Below, piece by piece: positions 17,201 through 24,651 of a stretch of DNA of 64,000 nucleotides. The stretch spans positions 1 to 64,000 of the forward strand of contig CBDATE010000007.1 in NCBI GenBank assembly GCA_965199815.1, in the 5' to 3' direction. The translations under genes and the position numbers were made by a program. Positions within the stretch are counted from its first letter, which is position 1; each line of letters starts with the position of its first letter. The notes under the pieces are model-generated. The model searched no databases. It was not told the DNA's origin and worked only from the letters and a program-made list of their open reading frames with translations. The DNA comes from Azotimanducus sp965199815. GTDB lineage: Bacteria; Pseudomonadota; Gammaproteobacteria; Pseudomonadales; Azotimanducaceae.

Positions 17201-19785
17201 CAGTGGCCAACGCGATTCCCGATCAGGCAGCGACAACAGGTACGGCCTTCAGCTTCACCCTGCCTGCGGGCACCTTCAGTGACGCGGACAGTGGCGACAG
17301 CCTCACCTACACGGCCCAGCAAACGGACGGGACGACGGACAGCGCGCTCCCCACTTGGCTGAGCTTCACCGCGGGCACGGGTGTCTTCTCGGGTACGCCG
17401 ACATCCACGGATGCCGGAACGCTGTCGGTGAAGGTGACGGCGAGCGACGGCACGGCTTCGGTGAGCGACACCTTCGATATTGTGGTGTCGGCGGCGGACA
17501 GCGCCCCCGCCTTCGCGAGTAGCGCGACCATCGCGGACAAGACCTTCACGGTGGATGCCGAAATCACCGCCTTCACTCTGCCGGAGGCGACCGGCGGCAA
17601 CGGCACTATCGGCTACGCGCTGACCCCCGACCTGCCGACGGGGCTGAGCTTGGATACCTCCACGCGCGAGGTGACTGGTACACCGACGGCAGCAGCGACT
17701 GCAGCCACCTACACCTGGCGGGCTTCGGACAGTGATTCGAACACCGCGGACAGCGACAGCAGCGCCCTGACCTTCATGTTGACGGTGAACAAGGCCACGC
17801 TGGCGACACCGAGCAATCTGGTGCTGAAAGCGAACACACAGAGCAAGACCGGCTTCACGGTGACCTGGACGGCAGTGACGAATGCGACAGGCTACACGGC
17901 GACGGCCACGCCGAGCGGTGGGTCTGCGGTAACCGGCACGGTGAGTGTGCCGAGCACAGGCCCTGAGGCGGCGTTCACCGCCTTGACAGCGGGAACGACC
18001 TACACGGTCTCGGTGGTGGCCACGGGCAACACGGCCAATTACGAGGCCAGTACAGCCGCGACGCTGAGTCAGGCGACGGCGGCCAACGCTGCGCCGACAG
18101 TGGCCACCGAGATTCCCGATCAGACGGCAACGACAGGTATGGCCTTCAGCTTCACCCTCCCGGCGGGCACCTTCAATGACGCGGACAGTGGTGACAGCCT
18201 CACCTACACGGCCCAGCAGACGGACGGGACGACGGACAGCGCGCTCCCCACTTGGCTGGGCTTCACCGCGGCCACGGGTGTCTTCTCGGGTACGCCGACC
18301 TCCACGGATGCCGGAACGCTGTCGGTGAAGGTGACGGCGAACGATGGCACGGCTTCGGTGAGCGACACCTTCGACATTGTGGTGTCGGTGGCGGACACCG
18401 CCCCCGCCTTCGTGAGTGGCACGACCATCGCGGACAAGACCTTCACCGTGGATGCCGAGATAACCTCCTTCACTCTGCCGGAGGCGACAGGCGGCAACGG
18501 CACCATCAGCTACGCGCTGACCCCCGACCTGCCGACGGGGCTGAGCTTGGATACATCCACGCACGAGGTGAGCGGTACACCGACGGCAGCAGCGGCCGCG
18601 GCCACCTACACCTGGCGGGCTTCGGACAGTGATTCGAACACCGCCAACAGCGACAGCAGCGCCCTGACCTTCATGTTGACGGTGAACAAGGCCACGCTGG
18701 CGACACCGAGCAATCTGGCGCTGAAAGCGAACACGCAGAGCAAGACTGGCTTCACGGTGAGCTGGACGGCAGTGACGAATGCGACGGGCTACACGGCGAC
18801 GGCCACGCCGAGCGGTGGGACTGCGGTGACCGGCACGGTGAGCACACCGAGCAGCGGCCCGGAGGCAGTGTTCACTGGTTTGACTGCGGGAACGACCTAC
18901 ACGGTGTCGGTGGTGGCCACGGGCAACACGGCCAATTACGAGGCCAGTACAGCCGCGACACTGAGTCAGGCGACGGCGGCCAACTCGGCACCGACAGTGG
19001 CCAACGCGATTCCCGATCAGGCAGCGACAACAGGTACGGCCTTCAGCTTCACCCTGCCTGCGGGCACCTTCAGTGACATGGACAGTGGCGACAGCCTCAC
19101 CTACACAGCCCAGCAGACGGACGGGACGACGGACAGCGCGCTCCCGACCTGGCTGAGCTTCACCGCGGGCACGGGTGTCTTCTCGGGTACGCCGACATCC
19201 ACGGACACCGGAACGCTGTCGGTGAAGGTGACGGCGAGCGACGGCACGGATTCGGTGAGCGACATCTTCGATATTGTGGTGTCGGTGTCGGACACCGCCC
19301 CCGCCTTCGCGAGTAGCGCGACCATCGCGGACAAGACCTTCACGGTGGATGCCGAAATCACCGCCTTCACCCTGCCGGAGGCGACAGGCGGCAACGGGAC
19401 TATCAGTTACGCGCTGACCCCCGACCTGCCGATGGGGCTGAGCCTGAATGGGTCCACGCGCGAGGTGAGTGGTACACCGACGGCAGCAGCGGCCGAGGTC
19501 ACCTACACCTGGCGGGCTTCGGACAGTGACAGCAACACCGCCAACAGCGACACGGCGGCGCTGACCTTTCAAGTGACGGTGGTGGACGCGGCACCGGTCA
19601 TCACGCCGACGCAGGTGAGCAACCTGCAGGTGAGTGCGGGTGACGGGTCGCTTGATGTGAGCTGGACGGCGGCGAGCGTGGCTCCGAACGGCTACAGCGT
19701 CCGCTGGCGGGAGAAAGGGCCGGGCAATACGCTCACGCCGGTGAACGACAGTGGACGGGTACTTCCTTCACGATTTCCGATCTGA
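11449..19785 (+). CDS. Giant repeat-rich autotransporter adhesin, passenger part
   Basis: Surface passenger of a type V-secreted, adhesin-like protein, open for 2,778 codons from this GTG. The true N-terminus, with signal peptide, lies upstream across the poly-C tract. Modules in order: two successive units of about 470 residues, each with two Calx-beta-type domains (GTLTFAAGETRKTITV, EATILIDDDDP), an FN3 domain (GYSVRWRKASESDTAL) and a BIg2-like domain; then repeated putative-Ig/cadherin-like domains (DTAPAFASSATIADKTFTVD, LPAGTFSDADSGDSLTY) alternating with FN3-like domains. Many DDDDP and DSDSN motifs suggest calcium binding. The frame ends at 19785 because of an indel near 19750; the beta-barrel continues in another frame from about 19752. 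Function as an adhesin is inferred. Confidence 0.85.
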   Translation: MTVSSSDAQRGEIDEDATSGAVTLEVTLSESSTEAVTVAYATADLSSTDTAVSSSSIDPATAGADYIAASGTLTFAAGETRKTITVAISDDVNRERDELFKVGLSSATGGASIATTGSEATILIDDDDPRPKATITASVPGLTNTGAPGATNETPEGFLSVAEGDSGNTDIIFTVTLEGTDYVDITFAVESTDGSATGNEDYRNVGSRSLPVFVDIAAGQTTGTFTLSVFGDENYEPDETMFLRFVNNFGVNITNSAADIFIVEVTITNDDPVMATSASNLQARPAGSGNLAVSWSPAFGAPNGYSVRWRKASESDTALSAVNTVTATSYTITGLDNDTSYHVRLDTRNLANDGIASGTSLTTAATPTSGAAPTVTAIANQSARVGQPFEVDVDATPGTAGDSLQYQAASSAPAVATVTPTALTAHDANSQVTVTPVAAGTATITVTVSDGTEVDTETFNVTVSPSLSIAPVAGNGVTIPSSDAQRGEIDEDAASGAVTLEVTLSESSTEAVTVAYATADFSSTDTAVSSSSIDPATAGTDYTAASGTLTFAAGETRKTITVSISDDVNRERDELFKVGLSSATGGAVIASSGSEATILIDDDDPFPKATITASVAGLMSTGAPGATPTTPEGFLSVAEGDSGNTDITFTVTLEGTDYVGTTFVVESTDGSATGNEDYRDVPLGSVIIAAGQTTGTVTLSVVGDENYEPDETMFLKFTHNQLADITNSASARFLVEVTITNDDPVMATSASNLRARPAGSGNLAVSWDPAFGAPNGYSVRWRKASESDTALTAVNTVTATSYTITGLDNDTSYHVRLDTRNLANDGIASGTSLTTNATPTSGAAPTVTAIANQSARVGQPFEVDVDATPGTAGDSLQYQAASSAPAVATVTPTALTAHDANSQVTVTPVSAGTATITVTVSDGTEVGTEIFDVTVSQVTLGYSAPPPTLTVDTPITALTATAAGFGSATVSYAVTTGTLPAGLNISATTGAITGTPTAASTSTAKVTVTATAGTGMDTQTATADITFPAVGKGTLAKPTNLAVKPNSNTRTGFTVTWDAVPNAAGYTATATPSGGSAVTGTVDTTGTNPEAAFTGLTANTAYTVTVTATGDANYSMSEASDGFDVTTAANQVPTVGTAIPDQTATVGTTFEYSFPAGTFSDADSDSLTYTAQQTDGTTDSALPTWLTFTASERKLAGTPQSGDIGTLMVKVTASDGMGGSVSDTFNIVVSVADTAPAFASSATIADKTFTVDAEITAFTLPEATGGNGTIGYALTPDLPTGLSVDTSTREVSGTPTAAASAATYTWRASDSDSNTANTDTAALTFSVTVGKATLATPSNLMLKANTRSKTGFTVIWDAVTNATGYTATATPSGGTAVTGTVSVPSSGPEAVFTGLTAGTTYTVSVVATGNTANYEASTAATLSQATAANAAPTVANVIPDQTATTGTAFSFTLPAGTFSDADSGDSLTYTAQQTDGTTDSALPTWLTFTAGTGVFSGTPTSTDTGTLSVKVTASDGTDSVSDTFDIVVSVADTAPAFASSATIADKTFTVDAEITAFTLPEATGGNGTISYALTPDLPTGLSLDTGTREVSGTPTAAASAAIYTWRASDSDSNTADSDSSALTFMLTVNKATLATPVVTVSAQDGKLTASWGGVANAASYEVEYKQSTSETWLNNDDDTSPAEIDSLTNGTEYDVRVRAKAASASTNYEDSPWSEVKKGTPVETDVAPSFGSETIAAQTWTVGTNVDLTLPAATGGNGTLTYTLSPDLPTGVSLDATTRKVSGTPTAAATEATYTWRASDSDSNTANTDTAALTFSVTVGKGTLATPTNLGLKAGSRSKTGFTVTWDAVSNATGYTATAVQGSNTFTGAVTGTEATFTGLAVNTTYTVSVVATGNTANYEASTAATLNQATAANSAPTVANAIPDQAATTGTAFSFTLPAGTFSDADSGDSLTYTAQQTDGTTDSALPTWLSFTAGTGVFSGTPTSTDAGTLSVKVTASDGTASVSDTFDIVVSAADSAPAFASSATIADKTFTVDAEITAFTLPEATGGNGTIGYALTPDLPTGLSLDTSTREVTGTPTAAATAATYTWRASDSDSNTADSDSSALTFMLTVNKATLATPSNLVLKANTQSKTGFTVTWTAVTNATGYTATATPSGGSAVTGTVSVPSTGPEAAFTALTAGTTYTVSVVATGNTANYEASTAATLSQATAANAAPTVATEIPDQTATTGMAFSFTLPAGTFNDADSGDSLTYTAQQTDGTTDSALPTWLGFTAATGVFSGTPTSTDAGTLSVKVTANDGTASVSDTFDIVVSVADTAPAFVSGTTIADKTFTVDAEITSFTLPEATGGNGTISYALTPDLPTGLSLDTSTHEVSGTPTAAAAAATYTWRASDSDSNTANSDSSALTFMLTVNKATLATPSNLALKANTQSKTGFTVSWTAVTNATGYTATATPSGGTAVTGTVSTPSSGPEAVFTGLTAGTTYTVSVVATGNTANYEASTAATLSQATAANSAPTVANAIPDQAATTGTAFSFTLPAGTFSDMDSGDSLTYTAQQTDGTTDSALPTWLSFTAGTGVFSGTPTSTDTGTLSVKVTASDGTDSVSDIFDIVVSVSDTAPAFASSATIADKTFTVDAEITAFTLPEATGGNGTISYALTPDLPMGLSLNGSTREVSGTPTAAAAEVTYTWRASDSDSNTANSDTAALTFQVTVVDAAPVITPTQVSNLQVSAGDGSLDVSWTAASVAPNGYSVRWREKGPGNTLTPVNDSGRVLPSRFPI
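15143..19590 (+). repeat. Tandem ~0.9-kb cadherin-like/FN3 modules
   Basis: The DNA block encoding DTAPAFASSATIADKTFTVD recurs at about 15143, 16041, 17497, 18393 and 19290. Three of the four intervals are close to 897 bp; the third is longer because it contains an extra FN3 (SAQDGKLTASWGGVANAA) and a divergent cadherin-like unit (PSFGSETIAAQTWTVG). Each module encodes a putative-Ig domain, an FN3-like domain and a second putative-Ig domain. Long stretches are nearly identical, so copy number may vary between strains. Confidence 0.8.
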
Positions 19786-19802
19786 GCAACGGTCAGGAGT
19801 AT

Positions 19803-22007
19803 GTGGTGCGCGTGGAGACGCGCACCGTAGCGGATGACGGCGTACAGGGTGGCACAGTGGTTACGGCCACGGGAACGCCCGTGGAAGATGAGTCGGTCGT
19901 CACCCCGACGCAGGTGAGCAACCTGCAGGTGAGCGCAGGTGACGGGTCGCTCGAGGTGAGCTGGACGGCGGCGAGTGTGGCTCCGAACGGCTACAGCGTA
20001 CGCTGGCGGGAGAAAGGGCCGGGCAACGCACTTACGCCGGTGAACAGGGTGACGGGTACATCCTTCACGATTCCCGATCTGATCAACGGTCAGGAGTATG
20101 TGGTGCGTGTGGAGACGCGCACCGCAGCAGATGATGGCGTACAGGGTGGCACAGTGGTGACGGCCACGGGAACGCCTGTGGAAGAGGAGGTCGCACCGCC
20201 ACCTCCGCCCACGCCCACACCTCCGGTAGTTGATGAGCGGGGCCTGCCGAGGGTGAGCATTGAAGATGCGTCAGCCATGGAGGGGGATGATCTGGAGTTC
20301 CGTGTGACGCTGTCCAAGGCAGTGCGGTATCGGGTGAAGGTGTACTGGGCGACGCGGCCGGGAACGGCGCGGGCGAATCGGGACTATAAGTCAGCGGCTG
20401 GTGCGGTGGTGTTCAGGCCGGGCGTGACGGAGCGCAGGATTCGCGTGGAGACGAGAGAGGATGATCACAACGACCCGGATGAGACGATGCAGGTACGCCT
20501 GTCGAGTCCGCGCGGGGTGTTGATAGCGGATGGCATAGCGACTGGCACGATAAACAACTGGGATGCGCTGCCGGTGGCGTGGCTGGCTCGCTTCGGGCGA
20601 GCGATGACGGAGCAGGCGCTCGAGGGTATTGAGCAGCGGTTGACAGCCCCGCGGGAAGCGGGGACGCAGGGCACTGTGGCCGGGATGACGCTTGATTCGC
20701 TCGGGCTGTTTGCTGACGGGGCGAGTGCCAGGCCGCCTGCCGGGGATGTCTCGGGGGAAGGCTCAAGGGAGATGCTTGGTGGCGACCTGCTGACCACGAG
20801 CAACTTCACGCACACGGGTGCGATGGATGAAGCCGGTGGCAGCCTCGCCTTCTGGGGTCGGGGTGCGCGCGCGGACTTCCGCGGACTCGACGGTATGGTG
20901 AACCTCGATGGTCAGACAGAGACCGTTACTCTGGGAGCGGACTACGCCAGAGACCAGTGGCTGACCGGTGTCATGTTGACGAGCAGTCGCGGCACTGGCG
21001 GGTATCAGGGCGTGGCGAGCGGGGAGGTCGAAGTCTCTCTGAACGCAGCGATACCCTATGGGTCGTACCGGTTCTCGGATCGGCTGGATGTGTGGGGCGC
21101 TGTCGGGCGTGGTGCGGGTGCACTGACGCTCACGCCGGAGGGTGAGGGCAGCATCAAGGCTGATCTTGACTGGAGCATGGTGTCGGCTGGGCTGCGCGGC
21201 GGGCTGTTCGGGGCGGCGGGGCATGGTCCGGCAGTGACGCTGGTATCGGATGTGCTCTGGTCGCGCACCGGGTCAGGCCGAGTGGAAGCCGGTGAGGAGC
21301 ATTCGAGCCTGGCCTCGTCCGAGGCAGATACTTCGCGGCTGCGGCTGGGTCTCGAGGGGAGCTGGGCGGTGACGCTGGGGAATATTGGTGCGGTGACACC
21401 GAAGCTCGAAGCGGGAGTGCGTCATGACGACGGCGATGCCGAGCAAGGCTTCGGAGTGGAAGTTGGCGGCGGTCTGGCGTGGACGCTGCCTGCACTTGGG
21501 GTGACCTTTGATGTGTCCGGTCGTACCTTGGTGACGCATGAAGACGATGGTCAGGAAGCGCACGGGTTCTCGGCGGCGCTGAACTTTGATCCGAGCGCGG
21601 CGAGTACGCGTGGCTTCACGCTGAACCTGCGTCAGGACATCGGCGGGCCGTCAAGTGGCGGGGTACAGGCGCTGTTCGCCTCGGAGCTTCCCGGTATCGG
21701 CGGCATGGGCGGCGCTGTCGGCAGTCGCTGGACGCTGGAGACGGCGTATGGACTGGCGGCCTGTGATGACAGGTTCACGTTGAGCCCGATCTTCGGCCTG
21801 GCTGCTTCCGATACCTCGGTTGACTTTCACCTCGGCTGGCAACTGATGCCGGAGCTCAGTGAAGATGTGCTGAATCTCTCGCTGACATTCAAGGTCACGC
21901 GCCGCGAACTGCTTGATGTGGGGACTGTCAACAGTATTGACAGCATCAGCACACTGGAACAGGGCCCCGAACACGGAGTGCACATGGAGGTGAGTGCTCG
22001 CTGGTAG
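19803..22007 (+). CDS. Autotransporter C-terminal part: FN3, Calx-beta and beta-barrel
   Basis: 734 codons that belong to the same protein as the preceding passenger. Residues 1-130 are FN3-type sequence repeating the end of the passenger (YVVRVETRT, GYSVRWREKGPGN); a proline-rich linker (PPPPPTPTPPVV) follows, then a Calx-beta domain (RVSIEDASAMEGDDLEFRVT). A roughly 300-residue outer-membrane barrel comes last, starting near GGSLAFWGRGARADFRG with alternating strands and ending in tryptophan (HMEVSARW), as expected for BAM-inserted barrels. Comparing the two FN3 repeats shows that the first lacks one base (or has two extra) near 19747-19755, which puts the barrel out of frame. The GTG at 19803 is only a formal start, since no signal peptide exists here. 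Confidence 0.85.
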   Translation: MVRVETRTVADDGVQGGTVVTATGTPVEDESVVTPTQVSNLQVSAGDGSLEVSWTAASVAPNGYSVRWREKGPGNALTPVNRVTGTSFTIPDLINGQEYVVRVETRTAADDGVQGGTVVTATGTPVEEEVAPPPPPTPTPPVVDERGLPRVSIEDASAMEGDDLEFRVTLSKAVRYRVKVYWATRPGTARANRDYKSAAGAVVFRPGVTERRIRVETREDDHNDPDETMQVRLSSPRGVLIADGIATGTINNWDALPVAWLARFGRAMTEQALEGIEQRLTAPREAGTQGTVAGMTLDSLGLFADGASARPPAGDVSGEGSREMLGGDLLTTSNFTHTGAMDEAGGSLAFWGRGARADFRGLDGMVNLDGQTETVTLGADYARDQWLTGVMLTSSRGTGGYQGVASGEVEVSLNAAIPYGSYRFSDRLDVWGAVGRGAGALTLTPEGEGSIKADLDWSMVSAGLRGGLFGAAGHGPAVTLVSDVLWSRTGSGRVEAGEEHSSLASSEADTSRLRLGLEGSWAVTLGNIGAVTPKLEAGVRHDDGDAEQGFGVEVGGGLAWTLPALGVTFDVSGRTLVTHEDDGQEAHGFSAALNFDPSAASTRGFTLNLRQDIGGPSSGGVQALFASELPGIGGMGGAVGSRWTLETAYGLAACDDRFTLSPIFGLAASDTSVDFHLGWQLMPELSEDVLNLSLTFKVTRRELLDVGTVNSIDSISTLEQGPEHGVHMEVSARW

Positions 22008-22009
22008 GC

Positions 22010-22074
22010 ACGGCACTGAATCTGGCAGCACATCCATGTGCCGCACGGGAAACTCCGTTATTCAGAGTTTCCCT
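22010..22074. repeat. 65-bp double-hairpin repeat, copy at end of autotransporter
   Basis: Begins two bases after the autotransporter stop codon and matches 46466-46530 over 65 bp without gaps, with about five mismatches. It contains an imperfect hairpin around CACATCCATGTG (22027-22045) and a second palindrome GGGAAACTC...GAGTTTCCC (22047-22073). The second palindrome overlaps the last codons and stop of the convergent nfeD-like gene. It lies between converging genes but lacks a T-run. Confidence 0.85.
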
Positions 22075-23662
22075 GAGTGCCGGGCTCGCCACGAGGTCGG
22101 GCGTACACCTTGAGTCCTTTCACTGCGGTGACCTGCAGCATGTCGTCCTTGTTGACGTTCGACTCCGGGATTCCGGTCCATACCTCCCCGGCGTAGAGCA
22201 CCTTGCCTTCCTTGCCTGCATCAATAGCCGACAGGGCTTGTACCTCTTCACCCAGCATGCTCTCAGTGCCCGAAACGCCTCTGGTACGCAAGGATTTCAA
22301 GGCGGCTCCGCTGATGAAAGTGACCAGAAGGAGCATCACCGTGGCAATGCCGATGAGCAGGCCAATGGAGACATCAAAGCCCGGGACTTCCGTATCGAGC
22401 AGGAATATCCCCCCGAAGATGAAGGCCACGGCACCGCCGAAGCCGAATATGCCGATCGTGGGAGTGAAGAATTCGGCGATCATCAGGCCAATGCCAAGCA
22501 GCATGAGCGCCAGTCCGGCGTAGTTGAGTGGCAGCATCTGCATGCCATAGGCGGCCACCAGCAAGAAAATGGCACCGACCACGCCGGCCACGCCGGAGCC
22601 GGTGTAGAACTCGGCAGCCAGAGCGAGGCTGCCGAAGCTGATCAGCAATACGGCCACGCTCGGGTTGGTGATTACCGCGAGCAACCTGGCTCTCCAGTCA
22701 GGGGTCACCGTTTCGATGGTCGGATTTTCGATGGCCAGCTGGTGTTCCTGGCCGTCACTGGTCTCGTATTTCTGACCATTCACCTGCTCGATGAGTTCGT
22801 CGAGAGTCTTGGCGACAAAGTCGATTACCCCCTGTTCCAGCGCATCGGATGAAGTGAGGTTCACGCCTTTGCGCACCGACTCTTCGGCCCAGTCGGCATT
22901 GCGCCCGCGAAGTTCGGCGAGACCGCGGATATAGGCGACTGCGTCATTGAGCACCTTGCGCTGCATGGCTGTGGCACCTTCAGGGGGTTCGCTCTCCTTG
23001 TCGGCATCGGCATCCGATACTGCCTCCTTGTCCGGCTCCTGCTCCTCGTCTTCGGTCTGTTCGCTTGCGGATGTCTCGTCCGACTCCTGTACACCCTTGT
23101 CGGACTCATCTTCCCGAGATGCGTTCGGCGCATCTTGCGAGTCATCCTGACCCGGGGAGGGAAACGGGAAAGGCGAAGGTTGCGGAGAAGGTGATTCCGG
23201 GGCGAGCATGTCCACAGGCGTTGAAGATCCCATGTTGGTGGCCGGTGCCATGGCGGCAAAATGGCTCGCATACATGATGTAGGTGCCGGCACTTGCCGCG
23301 CGCGCACCAGACGGAGCGACCCAGGTAGCGACCGGCACATCCGAGGCCAGTATGGCCTTGATCATGTCGCGCATGGCGGCATCGAGCCCGCCCGGTGTGT
23401 CGATACGCAGCACAAGGAGCGATGCGTCACGCTCATTGGCATCTTCCAGAGCATCAGTGAAGTAGCTCGCCGAGGCCGGGCCTATGGCATCCTCGAGCTC
23501 CACGACCACGACCAGATCCTCCTGGCCGGTCTCCTGACCCACGCTGAGGCTTGCCAGCAGGCCGGATGCGCCCAAAACGATCAGCATGAGCCACAGCAGA
23601 CATCGCCGACCGCTGCTGTACGTTGCCTCAATTCGCCGCTTGATGCTCATGCGTCGATTCAT
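22058..23662 (-). CDS. NfeD/ClpP-class membrane serine protease with acidic insertion
   Basis: 534-residue membrane protease of the NfeD (stomatin-operon partner) family. An N-terminal signal or anchor segment lies at about residues 22-42. The ClpP-like domain has the nucleophile Ser124 in GARAASAGTYI, and Lys236 in QRKVLNDAVAYIRGLAE as the probable general base, giving a Ser-Lys dyad. Several transmembrane helices span residues 315-435, and a C-terminal soluble OB-like NfeD domain follows (VWTGIPESNVNKDDMLQVTAV). Between the dyad residues sits an unusual insertion rich in Pro, then Asp/Glu/Ser (about residues 155-230). The stomatin/SPFH gene usually adjacent is absent. The C-terminal codons (QGNSE-stop) lie inside the dispersed palindrome. 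Confidence 0.88.
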   Translation of the reverse strand: MNRRMSIKRRIEATYSSGRRCLLWLMLIVLGASGLLASLSVGQETGQEDLVVVVELEDAIGPASASYFTDALEDANERDASLLVLRIDTPGGLDAAMRDMIKAILASDVPVATWVAPSGARAASAGTYIMYASHFAAMAPATNMGSSTPVDMLAPESPSPQPSPFPFPSPGQDDSQDAPNASREDESDKGVQESDETSASEQTEDEEQEPDKEAVSDADADKESEPPEGATAMQRKVLNDAVAYIRGLAELRGRNADWAEESVRKGVNLTSSDALEQGVIDFVAKTLDELIEQVNGQKYETSDGQEHQLAIENPTIETVTPDWRARLLAVITNPSVAVLLISFGSLALAAEFYTGSGVAGVVGAIFLLVAAYGMQMLPLNYAGLALMLLGIGLMIAEFFTPTIGIFGFGGAVAFIFGGIFLLDTEVPGFDVSIGLLIGIATVMLLLVTFISGAALKSLRTRGVSGTESMLGEEVQALSAIDAGKEGKVLYAGEVWTGIPESNVNKDDMLQVTAVKGLKVYARPRGEPGTQGNSE

Positions 23663-23756
23663 GGTGTGCTCCGAGAGTGTTCTGTGACATCTGCACAGTA
23701 CCTTAACAGACTGACCGCATCAGCCTGCCAATTTCCGGCTTCGGCCTGATTTGTGG

Positions 23757-24106
23757 TTACGTTGCGGGTCGTGCTTCACGAATCCGGTGAAAAATCGCGC
23801 GCGCCAGGTATTCGCGTACGACCGATCGGAAATCTGCGTCCTGCATCAATCGGGATGAAATCTTCTCGTTGCCTTCCATTCGTTCAATGAGGAGCATGTC
23901 CGGAGGATTGTCAAAGTAAGCAGAAAAATCCGCAAAATTATTGGCGTGTGCAGGGAATGGACAAGCGTACGCTGTTTGAATGCGAATAGCAGATCTCTTC
24001 CGCTTCGGTCTTGTTCGTACTGACGCACCGCATCTGCTGCTCTCTGACCGGTCAGCGGGTTCTCGAGTTCGGCGGTGACTACCGGGATGCCCTCTCGAAA
24101 TCCATT
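23757..24106 (-). pseudogene. hsdR remnant (type I restriction subunit R) with large internal deletion
   Basis: Two joined fragments of a type I restriction endonuclease R subunit. Reading leftwards from 24106, one frame gives GIPVVTAELENPLTGQRAAD and VRQYEQDRSGRDLLFAFKQR, the N-terminal nuclease-domain region of HsdR. Near 23955 the sequence jumps and changes frame to NNFADFSAYFDNPPDMLLIE and then MQDADFRSVVREYLARAIFH, the extreme HsdR C-terminus, ending at 23757. The central helicase domain (many hundred residues) is missing and a stop codon precedes the first fragment. It cannot be functional. No hsdM or hsdS is present in the window. Confidence 0.7.
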
Positions 24107-24132
24107 TCAGCATGGCCCGATACAGCTTTTGA

Positions 24133-24651
24133 CTACCTCGAAAACAGGTAGTTGACATTGAGCTTGTGCAGCATGGAAAAAGTGTCTTCAAATTCGACGG
24201 AGAAGGCATTGCAAACATCAGGCAACTTGATTTGGGCGCGCGACTCCGGGCGTGACTGTTCGTTGGTGACGACGATATTTCCGGTTGTACTGGCAAAAGC
24301 GACCAGCCAGCCGTCTGCTCCAGTAGCGAACTTGGCCTTGGCCTCGTCATGATATTGAGCGTGACGGGTCACCCACAACATGACTTCGCCAAAGGCATCA
24401 ATGACCTCAGCGCTATCGCATCCCAGGAAGAATTCCGTCGGGACGGACTGTTTGACCCATTGCACCAGATCATCGTCGGGGCGGCCCTGGAGCAATTCCT
24501 GCTTCACTCGATCAATGCTTTATATATGACCCAACGAATGACAATACAGGAGACTGTCCCAGAATCCCGAACATATCCGGAACGCGTAGTATCGGTTCTT
24601 CGCCGTAATCAGCACATCCGAATCAATGAGGTAGCGGGAATCAGGATTCAA
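24133..24651 (-). pseudogene. DUF4411 (PIN-like) gene interrupted by a nonsense codon
   Basis: Reading from TTG at 24649-24651, which overlaps the stop of the upstream ImmA/IrrE gene (TTGA), the product is MNPDSRYLIDSDVLITAKNR, continuing YYAFRICSGFWDSLLYC, then HSLGHI. A TAA at 24520-24522 then stops the frame, and SIDRVKQELLQGRPDDDLVQ continues in the same frame to 24133. The N-terminal LIDSDVLITAKNRYY and the C-terminal LPDVCNAFSVEFEDTFSMLH are typical of the DUF4411 PIN-like family, whose genes commonly sit next to XRE-ImmA/IrrE genes. A single base change (TAA for TAT or TAC) would explain the break. The 3' part alone (124 codons from GTG 24507) remains open but lacks the first catalytic acidic residues. 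Confidence 0.75.

Noticed and set aside
12334..19572. Very long minus-strand open frames (602, 551 and 1005 codons) opposite the autotransporter
   Set aside because: They are antisense shadows of a repetitive GC-rich gene: compositionally biased (Arg/Gly/His-rich), repeating with the same period as the sense repeats and without any recognisable domain.
15143..19590. 0.9-kb repeats as insertion sequences
   Set aside because: They are in-frame protein modules without transposase, terminal inverted repeats or target duplications.
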